64,000 bases of DNA from Mucilaginibacter pineti (GTDB lineage: Bacteria > Bacteroidota > Bacteroidia > Sphingobacteriales > Sphingobacteriaceae), in the NCBI RefSeq assembly GCF_900101875.1, contig NZ_FNAI01000003.1, forward strand, positions 124,001 to 188,000, written 5' to 3'. The position numbers and the translations under genes were made by a program. Below are positions 7,348-15,936 of this stretch, piece after piece. How positions within the stretch are numbered: the first letter of the stretch is position 1; each line of letters begins with the position of its first letter. The notes under the pieces were generated by a model. That model saw only the letters and a list, made by a program, of their open reading frames with translations, was not told the DNA's origin and searched no databases.

Positions 7348-7813
7348 TGAATTTGAGTGCGCCGGAGTTCATACAAAATCTTTTACCGCCTCTGTCTGCA
7401 GGGCCGTCGTCAAAAACGTGACCTAAGTGCAGGCCGGTACTTTTTTCGATAACTTCATCGCGGGTTTCGCCAAAACTATTGTCAGTTACAATGGCAATTT
7501 TTTTAGAGTCGACTGCTTTAACAAAGCTTGGCCATCCGGTTCCACTGTCAAATTTATCGTCGGAACTAAATAAAACGTCGCCGGTAGCGGCGCTTACATA
7601 AACACCTTTTTCGTGGTTATTGTAATATTCGTTTTTAAAAGGGGCCTCGGTACCGCTTTCAACCATTATATGATATTGGTTGGGGGTTAATACCTTTTTC
7701 CACTCGGCAGCTGGTTTGCTGAGTTTGCGTTTAGAACTTTGCCCGTTACTGTTCTGGCAGCCCAGGGCTGTTATAATAAATAAAATAGCTACTGCTAAAA
7801 TTGATTTTTTCAT
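7337..7813 (-). CDS. msrB: Peptide-methionine (R)-S-oxide reductase, lipoprotein form
   Basis: Reduces methionine-R-sulfoxide in proteins. Residues 1-18 are a lipoprotein signal with lipobox ALGC (Cys19), so the enzyme acts in the envelope. The MsrB core contains FDSGTGWPSF (88-97), GLHLGHVFDDGP (127-138) and catalytic Cys147 in KRFCMNS. The two CxxC zinc pairs of many MsrB proteins are absent (VYVSAATGDVLF where others have VCAGCG), so it belongs to the zinc-less class. No resolving Cys at the usual place is visible. Confidence 0.93.
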   Translation of the reverse strand: MKKSILAVAILFIITALGCQNSNGQSSKRKLSKPAAEWKKVLTPNQYHIMVESGTEAPFKNEYYNNHEKGVYVSAATGDVLFSSDDKFDSGTGWPSFVKAVDSKKIAIVTDNSFGETRDEVIEKSTGLHLGHVFDDGPADRGGKRFCMNSGALKFIKK

Positions 7814-7981
7814 TACCTGTTAAATTAGTTTTTGTAAATAATTGCCGGATGTTGATCCGTTATCCGCTTAGTCGTAAAACCAAGGCTATCCTTACAATTA
7901 TTATACTTTAAATACGAAGATTTATTTCAGGCAGATTGTCATGCCGGGGTACTTTAAATCAGGCGAGGCCATATATCAAGA

Positions 7982-8398
7982 TCACCTAATTATTTCATTT
8001 AACATGTCATTTGCAACACCTTTTAAGATAGCCGCATGGATAGTTATAGCAATTATATAAAACGATATAAAAAACAAAGGCGCATAGTACTCACCATTTA
8101 TTATTAAACAAACAGAAATTGCAGTTAATACAGCAATAGGCGCTATCAAGCTTAGGTAATAACTAAAGGTTACTGACGCTAAATTATCTTGTAAATTAAT
8201 TTCAAACGTTCCTCCATCCAGCCTTGTCATAGCTTTAGATCTCGACATGAGTTTCCACATGCTTTCATCAAATTCTACAAGATCCGTTGTTATGTTGATA
8301 ATCCTGTAGTCTTCCTTTTCTAATTTTGCATTTATCCTATCAACGATAACTCGTGGGGCAAGGTCAGTTGATTGTGAAATTTTAAACTTTAATTTCAT
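7982..8398 (-). CDS. Unknown two-helix membrane protein
   Basis: A 138-residue protein that I do not recognise. The first 85 residues are soluble, mixed alpha/beta (LAPRVIVDRINAKLEKEDYRI...). Two adjacent hydrophobic helices follow at about 86-101 (SLIAPIAVLTAISVCLI) and 105-125 (YAPLFFISFYIIAITIHAAIL), leaving a short C-terminal tail. No neighbours suggest a role; it stands alone between msrB and a repeat. Codon use is like its surroundings, so it is likely a real gene. Confidence 0.65.
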   Translation of the reverse strand: MKLKFKISQSTDLAPRVIVDRINAKLEKEDYRIINITTDLVEFDESMWKLMSRSKAMTRLDGGTFEINLQDNLASVTFSYYLSLIAPIAVLTAISVCLIINGEYYAPLFFISFYIIAITIHAAILKGVANDMLNEIIR

Positions 8399-8485
8399 TT
8401 GATAAGGTTTTGCGTGAAGTTATAAAACCTATCAATTACTCTTAACAGCGTTTTAAATTTGATTTGGATTATTTATGTATCAGAT

Positions 8486-8625
8486 AAAAATCATTGCCGT
8501 TGACTTTAGTCAACGGAATAATGAAAAACAAAAGGGCTTTAGCCAAAATTCTGTTTGAATAATTGGGCTGAAGCCCGCCTCCGATACCTCTTGTACCGTT
8601 GACTAAAGTCAACGGCAATGATTTT
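8486..8625. repeat. REP-like palindromic element
   Basis: Two arms (8486-8516 and 8596-8625) are inverted copies ending in ATCATTGCCGTTGAC, and each arm is itself palindromic (CCGTTGACTTTAGTCAACGG). The inner part holds GGGCTTTAGCC and GGGCTGAAGCCC. It fills most of the 250-base gap upstream of the membrane-protein gene. No RAYT transposase is in the window. Confidence 0.8.
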
Positions 8626-8648
8626 CATTTTTAAACAGCTTATAAGTA

Positions 8649-9245
8649 TTAAATAACCCTCACCTTGGGCACCAAAACATGGTTCACTACGTGTAGCATA
8701 CCATTGCTTTGCTTAATATCAAAACGATCTAAAATGCTTTCGCCACCGGTTTCATCTATCAAAACAATATTACGGTTGGCATCTATCTTGGCGGTTAGCT
8801 TACTGCCGGCCAGCGTAATAAAAGTGGCCAATCCTTTGTGCCCGTTTATTTGCTTTTCTATATCCCTGGCGGTTAAGCTGCCCGCAATAGCATGGTTGGC
8901 TATTAAACCGGTGAGTTCCCAAAAATGGGCTGGCTTGTTCAATGAATCTATTTTGCTTGCGGGTAAAATAGCAAAAGCTTCGTTAACCGGTACAAAAATG
9001 GTAATAGGACCTTTACTTTTATAGGTTTCGGCAAAGTTGGTTGCCTTAATGAAGCTATAAAAGACCGATAGGTCTTTCGTCAAAGCAATGTTTTGAATAA
9101 TATCGTTCGTTTTACGCATACTATCACCAACGGCAACTGTCATAGGGCCAATGTTTTTAGGTGAGCTTACACTTGTACCTGTACTTTGAGCAAATAATGT
9201 AGTGGCGTATAAAAGTATCGGGGCAAGCAGCAGTAATTTTTTCAT
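8649..9245 (-). CDS. Secreted fasciclin (FAS1) domain protein
   Basis: 198 residues: a signal peptide (1-19, ending LFAQ) and one FAS1 domain (about 55-196). FAS1 landmarks are visible: TIFVPVNEAFAILP near residue 85, the conserved NH segment LIANHAIAG, and the terminal SNGMLHVVNHVLVP. FAS1 domains mediate adhesion at surfaces; the ligand is unknown. The gene is single, with a terminator-like hairpin (9305-9330) upstream belonging to the next gene. Confidence 0.9.
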   Translation of the reverse strand: MKKLLLLAPILLYATTLFAQSTGTSVSSPKNIGPMTVAVGDSMRKTNDIIQNIALTKDLSVFYSFIKATNFAETYKSKGPITIFVPVNEAFAILPASKIDSLNKPAHFWELTGLIANHAIAGSLTARDIEKQINGHKGLATFITLAGSKLTAKIDANRNIVLIDETGGESILDRFDIKQSNGMLHVVNHVLVPKVRVI

Positions 9246-9304
9246 ATCGGGGGTATTATTTCGTTTGCAACAATCAAATGTTCAAATGTTTTATAATTAA
9301 TAAC

Positions 9305-9330
9305 AAAAAAGCGGCCAAAGCCGCTTTTTA
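9305..9330. terminator. Bidirectional terminator
   Basis: AAAAAAGCGGC, a short loop, then GCCGCTTTTTA: a GC stem flanked by A and T runs, 20 bases past the stop of the minus-strand gene at 9351. Confidence 0.85.
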
Positions 9331-9350
9331 TTCTATATCTAACGTAGTTA

Positions 9351-12300
9351 TTACCAGCCTGGTGTAAAGCCCAAACCAAATAACGGTTTTTTTACATCCG
9401 TACGATTAAACGGTATGGCGAGGTATGGTTCCAGCACAAAGGCGCCAAAAACATTTACCCGTAACGATATACCGGCGCTTAACGCAGGTACGCGCCCATA
9501 AACAGGCTGGGTTACCGGTGTACCGTCAACAATTTGCTGGTTGCCGTTTGCATCCAATACCGGGGTTTGACCAACTACAGGTGGATTTTTCTGGAAATAA
9601 ATTTTGTCGCCAGAGTTCCAGGCTAAACCGGCGTCGAAAAACAGGTTGAGATCGGTGAACAGGAATTTTGATTTTATTACGGCCAGCTTTTCTGGTCCAG
9701 TGAATGGTAAACGCACCTCGAAATTAAACACCGCTATACGGCTGCCCGATAACTGATCGATGTTGAAGCCGTTTGTTGCCGTTTTGTTGTTGTTATAAAA
9801 CGTTTGCCCTTCGTAGCCGCGGATGTAGAAGGGATAGCCTACGTATAGCGGGTAAAGCCCGTTATCAGTTCCAAAACGACCGTAGCCATAAAATCTTGCG
9901 GCAAATGTTACCGGCTCGGCGCGCACATATTTACGGATATCAATGGTAGGCGAAAAGAACTTGTACGTGCCGAAATTGTAACCGGCTTCCAGCCTGTACC
10001 TGAAACCATTAAGCGGCGCGGCAACTCCAAAAAATGAATTGTCGCCAACCAAAGCTGTCGCCAGCTGGAAAAGCGCGTACGACCGGAGGTTGTATTGGAT
10101 CAGGTCGCTTTCCTCCTTGTTCGAAATTTTATTTTTATCAGACGATAGGTAGGTTGAATTGATGGTTTTGGTATTATCGCCATTGTCTATGGTATCCAGC
10201 TTGTAATAATCGCTGTACCTGTCAACCCTGTAATAATTGTATGACGCACCGGCGCTAACTTCAAACCGTGTAGTTTTTGATAGCGGGTAGGAGGTGAAAA
10301 CCTTTGCTCCATCCTCAAAATTCCGGATGATATCTGTATTTTGCGATAGTACCGTTTCATCTTTACCGCCTACGCTTTTGGTGGGCAGGGTAGTGGTTTG
10401 CAACCCAAACTGGTACGGGATATGCGATATACCGAATCCCAAATTCCAGCGGCCGGTTTGGTTAACATAGGTAACCGCCGCGCCCGAATCGTAAATTTGC
10501 CCGTTAACGGATGCCGCCGCAAAGATCTGGTTACGCCCCAATATATCACTAAAAACGCCCTGGATGCCGCTGGATAAGCTGGTGCCATAAAAACTACTCA
10601 CGCCGATACCAATACCGCTGCCGGCCAAATAATCGAGTTTGAATTTGGGTTTATACGGGATAGCCTTCACCGAATCGGCAGGGATTTTTTTGTAGGCGAG
10701 GTAATTGTTGAGGTTGGAGTTGATGAGATCGACACCTACTGAGCGCATCGGCGGTAGCATAGCGGCGTTGAAGTTGAGGTCCTGCGCCTGTACGCCAATC
10801 GGTTTAAAGTCCGACGCTTTGGCGTTGTAGATGGAATATTTTTGCGCGCGGTAATAGGAGTAAACCACATCATCATTATTGGAAATACTTAAAGCCGGCG
10901 AAAACTCGGTGATGCCGCAAATACCGGTAAACAGGTTGGTTAACTGCTCAATTTGGCCGCTGGCAATGGTGTAGCGGTACAGGTTGCGGAAACCATCGCG
11001 GTTGGATAAAAAGTAGATTTGGGAGCCGTCTGCCGAGTATTGCGGGTTTAAATTGTTGGCTCCGTTAAAGATCTTTATATCGGTTACCTTGCCGGTAGCT
11101 ACATCAAGTTCGGCCAGATTAAAGGGGATATCCTGCCCTAATAATTGGTCGTAAGTGGTTCTGTCGCTGGAGAAGATGATCTTTTTGCCATCCCTTGAAT
11201 AGCTGGGTTGGTAGTCAGAATATTTATCGTTGGTAAGCTGGGTGATCTTTTGGGTATCGAAGTTATAGGAATACAGATCGCCCTGGCCTTCAGATAAACC
11301 CTGGAAAACAATGTCCTTGCCATTTGGCGACCACGACAGGTTACTGAACTGCTCGGCCTTTTCCATTGAAATATCATTGAGTACCTTGCCGTTGCTCACA
11401 TCAACTACCACCATCCGGTTTCGCCCTGCACTAAATACGCTGAACGCGAACCGCTTACTATCCGGCGACCATGCGCCCGCCGATTCGATAAAGTTAAATT
11501 CATCTATATGCGTATTGGATACCTTGCTCGTTAACTTTTTGAGGATGCGCCCCGTATGCGCGTCGGCCAGGAAAAGATCGATACTGAACAAACTTTTGGC
11601 CGATAAAAAGGCCACAAAATTACCATCGGGACTAACAGCGGGAGCCACCACCAAATCGCCGCCGGTTTTGTTGTCGATAAGTTTTAAGCCCACCGGTTTT
11701 TGAACCGTATCTTTTAAAAATGGCTTATAAGTGGTTTCAATAGAGTTTTTCCAAAGGCGCGACAACGTTTTATCATCATACCCAAAAGTTCGCCTTATGC
11801 CATACTCCAAGCCATAACGGGCCGTATTTTTAAAGAAGGGCACAATAACCGTATCGCCATAAGTTGATCCTAAGAACGACCAAAATGCTTCGCCATAACG
11901 GTAGGGGAAATACTTATTGCTCTCGGTAAGATCTTTTACGGTGGGGATATCGTGGTTAAGGTAGGCATCGCGCATCCACATGGCGGTGTACGAATCTTTT
12001 TTACCTAATGAAAGATACTCGGCCATCCCCTCAATCATCCAAAGGGGAATGTTGTTAATGTTCTCGAAGTTTTCGCCGCCCTCGTGGCCCAGCAGTGCGT
12101 GATATTGAAAAGCGTGCACCAGCTCGTGACCAATAACGTGCCGGGTGGTTTGGTTGGTTTCCATCACGGGCATTACCACACGGTTTTTCAGGCCCTCTGT
12201 TATACCGCCGGTACCCACGCCAATTTCGCCGTCGATAGCGGTAGTTTGCTGAAAATCGGGATGGTTGGCGTACAGAATAATTGGGTTGGCAGTTTTAAAA

Positions 12301-12566
12301 GTATCCTTAAATACCTGCTGATGAAGCGTATACCAAAGTTCGCTTTCCTGCGCGAAGCGTTTGATCATACTATCATTTTTTAAATAATAGTAAATTTCAA
12401 AGTGAGGAGTTTTATAAACCTGGAATTTAAGTTTCTTGTACCGCACCTTGTTTTGCCCAAAATATTGTGCCTGCGCGCCGTTACTGATCAGCAACGAACC
12501 TATAAGGCAAAATAATATGAGGGTGTACTTTTTAGCATTATTTAAAAATGAGTAGCTATTATTCAT
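9351..12566 (-). CDS. Gluzincin-type protease with PD40 propeller and outer-membrane barrel
   Basis: A 1071-residue envelope protein. Residues 1-34 are a signal peptide. Residues about 40-290 form a peptidase-MA-like zinc metalloprotease with HELVHAFQYH (His147, Glu148, His151) and a downstream WMIEGMAEY that supplies the third ligand Glu. A beta-propeller of PD40/TolB type follows (about 300-610; repeats such as AVSPDGNFVAF, SWSPNGKDIVF, SYSRDGKKIIF, QYSADGSQIYF). The last 400 residues look like an outer-membrane beta-barrel of the Omp85/surface-antigen kind (GFRYRLEAGYNFG, RGYEGQTF, INVE-type strands, ending GLGFTPGW). Substrate is unknown. An Imm63-like gene ends 26 bases upstream on the same strand. 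Confidence 0.85.
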   Translation of the reverse strand: MNNSYSFLNNAKKYTLILFCLIGSLLISNGAQAQYFGQNKVRYKKLKFQVYKTPHFEIYYYLKNDSMIKRFAQESELWYTLHQQVFKDTFKTANPIILYANHPDFQQTTAIDGEIGVGTGGITEGLKNRVVMPVMETNQTTRHVIGHELVHAFQYHALLGHEGGENFENINNIPLWMIEGMAEYLSLGKKDSYTAMWMRDAYLNHDIPTVKDLTESNKYFPYRYGEAFWSFLGSTYGDTVIVPFFKNTARYGLEYGIRRTFGYDDKTLSRLWKNSIETTYKPFLKDTVQKPVGLKLIDNKTGGDLVVAPAVSPDGNFVAFLSAKSLFSIDLFLADAHTGRILKKLTSKVSNTHIDEFNFIESAGAWSPDSKRFAFSVFSAGRNRMVVVDVSNGKVLNDISMEKAEQFSNLSWSPNGKDIVFQGLSEGQGDLYSYNFDTQKITQLTNDKYSDYQPSYSRDGKKIIFSSDRTTYDQLLGQDIPFNLAELDVATGKVTDIKIFNGANNLNPQYSADGSQIYFLSNRDGFRNLYRYTIASGQIEQLTNLFTGICGITEFSPALSISNNDDVVYSYYRAQKYSIYNAKASDFKPIGVQAQDLNFNAAMLPPMRSVGVDLINSNLNNYLAYKKIPADSVKAIPYKPKFKLDYLAGSGIGIGVSSFYGTSLSSGIQGVFSDILGRNQIFAAASVNGQIYDSGAAVTYVNQTGRWNLGFGISHIPYQFGLQTTTLPTKSVGGKDETVLSQNTDIIRNFEDGAKVFTSYPLSKTTRFEVSAGASYNYYRVDRYSDYYKLDTIDNGDNTKTINSTYLSSDKNKISNKEESDLIQYNLRSYALFQLATALVGDNSFFGVAAPLNGFRYRLEAGYNFGTYKFFSPTIDIRKYVRAEPVTFAARFYGYGRFGTDNGLYPLYVGYPFYIRGYEGQTFYNNNKTATNGFNIDQLSGSRIAVFNFEVRLPFTGPEKLAVIKSKFLFTDLNLFFDAGLAWNSGDKIYFQKNPPVVGQTPVLDANGNQQIVDGTPVTQPVYGRVPALSAGISLRVNVFGAFVLEPYLAIPFNRTDVKKPLFGLGFTPGW

Positions 12567-12592
12567 AATATAATCTTATGGAACTTATAGAT

Positions 12593-13105
12593 TTAATTTT
12601 TATCGGGCAGAGGGTATTTTTCACAAGCTAATGACCATTCATTACCCGGATACTGATGATTTTTTACTAATTGTTTATAGTAAGTTGCTCTTTCGTCTGC
12701 ATTATCATTAAAAGGATGATCTACCAGTATTTGCTCATGTTTCTTTTGTAGTCTTGCTTGCCATTTTTCATCTAAAACACCAATTAACCTTTCCTGTTCA
12801 ATGAAAAGAATTCTACGGAAAGACTGTCCTCTGACTCTATTTTTTAATTCGTATTTAGTAGCTATCATGAACGTAACATCTTTAAATATATGATATAACA
12901 GGTCATCCAGATCTAAAGCAATATAGTAAAGGGTTTGTTGACCGCGCTCTTTAGCTAAATAAAATAATACGCCACTTTCAATTTCGATGTAGGGATGCCC
13001 ACCGTCTTTTGAGTCACCATAGGTAGGAAGATACTCTTCCGGCGCATCAATTTTTTGCGCTAATTGGGATACCAAAGCTTCAACTTCTGATAACGATGGA
13101 CTCAT
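12593..13105 (-). CDS. Imm63-like immunity protein
   Basis: A 170-residue soluble protein. The segment LLYHIFKDVTFMIATKYELKNRVRGQSFRRILFIEQERLIG and the earlier YLPTYG...YIEIESGVLFYLAKERGQ pattern match, as I recall, the Imm63 family of polymorphic-toxin immunity proteins. No toxin gene is adjacent: the next genes are a surface protease and a PBP. It may be an orphan immunity gene that protects against toxins of other strains, or have another role. Assignment is from memory of the family pattern. Confidence 0.6.
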   Translation of the reverse strand: MSPSLSEVEALVSQLAQKIDAPEEYLPTYGDSKDGGHPYIEIESGVLFYLAKERGQQTLYYIALDLDDLLYHIFKDVTFMIATKYELKNRVRGQSFRRILFIEQERLIGVLDEKWQARLQKKHEQILVDHPFNDNADERATYYKQLVKNHQYPGNEWSLACEKYPLPDKN

Positions 13106-13202
13106 ATTTTAAATATGTAAGTTATTGCTTTCATAACTAAATAGATAGGGCTAATTTAATGAAATAAGGGTTTATTAAAACAAATTACTAATACTATTAT
13201 TT

Positions 13203-13356
13203 GGCCTCACCCCAGCCCCTCTCCAAAGGAGAGGGGCTAAAGAGCTGACTTAATTCGTAAATTTAATAAGCCTCACTAAATCCTCTCCAAAGGAGAGGAC
13301 TTTAAAACACTCCTTTTTTTAGCCCCTCTCCAAAGGAGAGGGGTTGGGGTGAGGCC
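13203..13356. repeat. Palindromic CCTCACCCC / CTCCAAAGGAGAG repeat cluster
   Basis: Three copies of CTCTCCAAAGGAGAG lie at 13203-13238, 13270-13301 and 13321-13356. The outer two are inverted relative to one another (GGCCTCACCCCAGCCCC versus GGGGTTGGGGTGAGGCC), so the whole block can fold on itself. The middle copy is diverged. This kind of repeat is common in Sphingobacteriaceae intergenic DNA. It fills the 320-base gap between an Imm63-like gene and PBP1A. Confidence 0.85.
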
Positions 13357-13360
13357 AAAC

Positions 13361-13395
13361 ACCAACGGGCAGGTTATTTATGCCTGCCCGTTGGT
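13361..13395. terminator. Strong hairpin after PBP1A
   Basis: ACCAACGGGCAGG pairs with CCTGCCCGTTGGT around a short loop, 30 bases past the PBP1A stop. The downstream T-tract on the minus strand is weak, so it may be a transcript-stabilising hairpin. Confidence 0.6.
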
Positions 13396-13424
13396 ATTAT
13401 TCGGTTTTCCCCGTGTGGTAGCCG

Positions 13425-15755
13425 CTATTTTTGTTCTGGCGGTGTACCTTCAGGGGTTTCTGGTGTTGTTGTAGCCGGTACAGGTAATACGCCGGTTGTG
13501 TCAATAGGGTTGCTTAGGCTATCAGTTACCGTTGTATCTGCCGATATATGCGGCGATGGGCAATCATACGTTTTAGTTATTTTAGACCACGGTTTCGGGA
13601 AATGCCCATAGGTATAGCCCGACTTTGGATCGGCATAAACTTTTTCCATAAAGCGGCCAAAAATAGGAAGGGCCGTGTGCGAGCCTTCGCCGGTTTCTGA
13701 TGTGGTGAAGTGTACACTGCGATCGTCGGCACCAACCCAAACGCCGGTTACCAGGTCCTTGGTGATACCCATATACCAGCCGTCTACATAGTCAGACGAG
13801 GTGCCGGTTTTACCACCTATCTGGTTGTCTTTTTTCCACAGACCGGGATATTCCCAAAGGGCCTGTGATGTACCTCCCGGTTCTTCCATACCACCGCGGA
13901 ACATGTATAACATCAGCCAGGCGGTTTCTTCACTCAGTACTTTTTCTTTTTTGAGCTCAAACTCATCCAGCACATTGCCTTGCTGATCGGTAATTTTTGT
14001 AACCAGCAGCGGGTCAATCTTTTCGCCTTTATTTAAAAACGTGCTGTAGGCCCGTACCATTTCATAAACCGAAACATCATTTGAACCAAGTGAAACCGAT
14101 GGCACCGATTTTAACGGGCTTTCGATACCGCATTTATGAGCATATTCTACAACCTTATCCCAGCCAACTTTTTCTGTTACCTGCGCGGTTATGGAGTTTA
14201 CAGATTTACCCATGGCCCAGCGTAATGACATTTCCTGGTACGAGAAATGGAAATCGGCATTGTTTGGCTGCCAAACTTCATCCTTGCCATTGTCCTTATA
14301 TTTTATGGTTACCGGCTTATCGGTGAATTTATCGCAGGGGGTAAAACCATTATCAAGCGCGGTTAAATAGGCAAAAGGCTTAAACGTTGAGCCTGCCTGC
14401 CTGCGCGACTGATTTACGTGATCGTAATTAAAAAAGCGATGATCGATACCGCCAATCCACACCTTTATTTTTCCTGTAGATGGCTCAAGGGTCATCATGC
14501 CGGTATTAAGGATACGGGCATAATATTTAATGGAATCGATGGTAGAGAATGTGGTATCCTGCTCGCCGTTCCATGTAAAAACGGTCATCCGTTTTTTGGT
14601 CTTAAAGTAGTCGTTTATTTTTACGGTATCGCCGCCGTATTTTTTGGTAAGCAGTTTGTATATGGGCAGCTTTTGCTCATTTTTTAAGATAAAATCCTTT
14701 ATCTCAACGCCCTTTGAATCGCGCCACGGGTTTTTGTTGCCCCAAAGGTTGTTGAAGCGCTTTTGCAGCATCTTCATTTTTTCGGCAACGGCCTCCTCTG
14801 CGTATTGCTGCAGGTGCGAATCTATGGTGGTATAAATTTTTAGCCCGTCTTCGTAAAGGTTATAGTCGTTATCCTTACACCATTTATCCAGCCATTTTTC
14901 AACTGCGCGGCGGATGTACGAATCGCCGTGCGAATCCTGTTCCACATAGCTCAGGTCAAGCACAAGCGGCAGTTTTATGTTTTCGGCATAGGCCTCCTTG
15001 GTAAGGTAACCATACTTTTCCATCTGGCTTAATACCGTGTTGCGACGCTCTACGGCACGTTCGGGATTGCGGATAGGGTTATAGTTGGATGTAGCTTTCA
15101 GCATCCCTATCAGCAGCGCAGCCTGCGCCGGTCTTACCTCATCGGGCTGTTTGTTAAAGTATTTTAAAGATGCTGTTTTAATACCGTAAGAGTTATTGCC
15201 AAACGGCACGGTATTTAAATAAAGCGTAAGTATTTGCTCCTTAGTGTAAACGTGCTCAATTTTAAAGGCGGTAAGCCACTCCTTACATTTGTAAACAATG
15301 GTACGTATAAACGGCACATGCCTTATAATTCCCTGCGATTTACGCTTACGGGTTTCAAAAAGGTTTTTAGCCAGTTGCTGTGTTATGGTACTGCCCCCAC
15401 GGCGCTCGCCTTTGGCGGTAGACAGTATACTGGTTACAAAGGAGTAAAAATCGACCCCGTTATGTTTGTAAAAACGTACATCCTCGGTGGCTACAAGCGC
15501 GTTCACCAGGTTGGGCGATATGTGTTTAAAATCAACCGGGGAGCGGTTTTCTTTGTAGTACTGGCCTATAAGTTTGCCATCGGCTGTGTAAACTTCAGAT
15601 CCTACAGACATTACCGGGTTTTTAATATCCTGCATATCAGGCGAGTAGCCGGATAGCCATAGGAAATTAAGCTCGATACAGCAGAAAAACAGTATTACAA
15701 AGTATATAAATATGGCGAAATATCTCAGAAATCGGTTGCGTATTCGTCTGAACAT
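13425..15755 (-). CDS. Class A penicillin-binding protein (PBP1A type)
   Basis: Bifunctional peptidoglycan synthase, 776 residues. A single N-terminal membrane anchor (about 12-33) is followed by a GT51 glycosyltransferase domain with catalytic Glu91 in ATEDVRFYKHNG and the GGSTITQQLAKNLF motif (120-133). The transpeptidase domain carries SxxK at 456-459 (STFK), SVN at 518-520 and KTGT at 649-652. The last 40 residues are a Pro/Thr-rich tail (TTPETPEGTPPEQ). It acts in the periplasm on lipid II. It is a single gene, divergent from ppk2 across a 180-base gap. The pbpA/mrcA assignment would need a phylogeny, so no symbol is given. Confidence 0.96.
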   Translation of the reverse strand: MFRRIRNRFLRYFAIFIYFVILFFCCIELNFLWLSGYSPDMQDIKNPVMSVGSEVYTADGKLIGQYYKENRSPVDFKHISPNLVNALVATEDVRFYKHNGVDFYSFVTSILSTAKGERRGGSTITQQLAKNLFETRKRKSQGIIRHVPFIRTIVYKCKEWLTAFKIEHVYTKEQILTLYLNTVPFGNNSYGIKTASLKYFNKQPDEVRPAQAALLIGMLKATSNYNPIRNPERAVERRNTVLSQMEKYGYLTKEAYAENIKLPLVLDLSYVEQDSHGDSYIRRAVEKWLDKWCKDNDYNLYEDGLKIYTTIDSHLQQYAEEAVAEKMKMLQKRFNNLWGNKNPWRDSKGVEIKDFILKNEQKLPIYKLLTKKYGGDTVKINDYFKTKKRMTVFTWNGEQDTTFSTIDSIKYYARILNTGMMTLEPSTGKIKVWIGGIDHRFFNYDHVNQSRRQAGSTFKPFAYLTALDNGFTPCDKFTDKPVTIKYKDNGKDEVWQPNNADFHFSYQEMSLRWAMGKSVNSITAQVTEKVGWDKVVEYAHKCGIESPLKSVPSVSLGSNDVSVYEMVRAYSTFLNKGEKIDPLLVTKITDQQGNVLDEFELKKEKVLSEETAWLMLYMFRGGMEEPGGTSQALWEYPGLWKKDNQIGGKTGTSSDYVDGWYMGITKDLVTGVWVGADDRSVHFTTSETGEGSHTALPIFGRFMEKVYADPKSGYTYGHFPKPWSKITKTYDCPSPHISADTTVTDSLSNPIDTTGVLPVPATTTPETPEGTPPEQK

Positions 15756-15936
15756 TGGGTAAAGATGTAAAATTATGGCGCTAAATCATAGCCTCAAAAC
15801 AAATATTAATATATGCGGGTTACGTAAATGTTAATTAACTATACACACCGCATAATGTTTACTATATTGAGTATTTAACAACGCAATTTTAACATCTAAA
15901 TTTTAAGTTAACAAAGTGTAAAGCGATTTTTTTATT

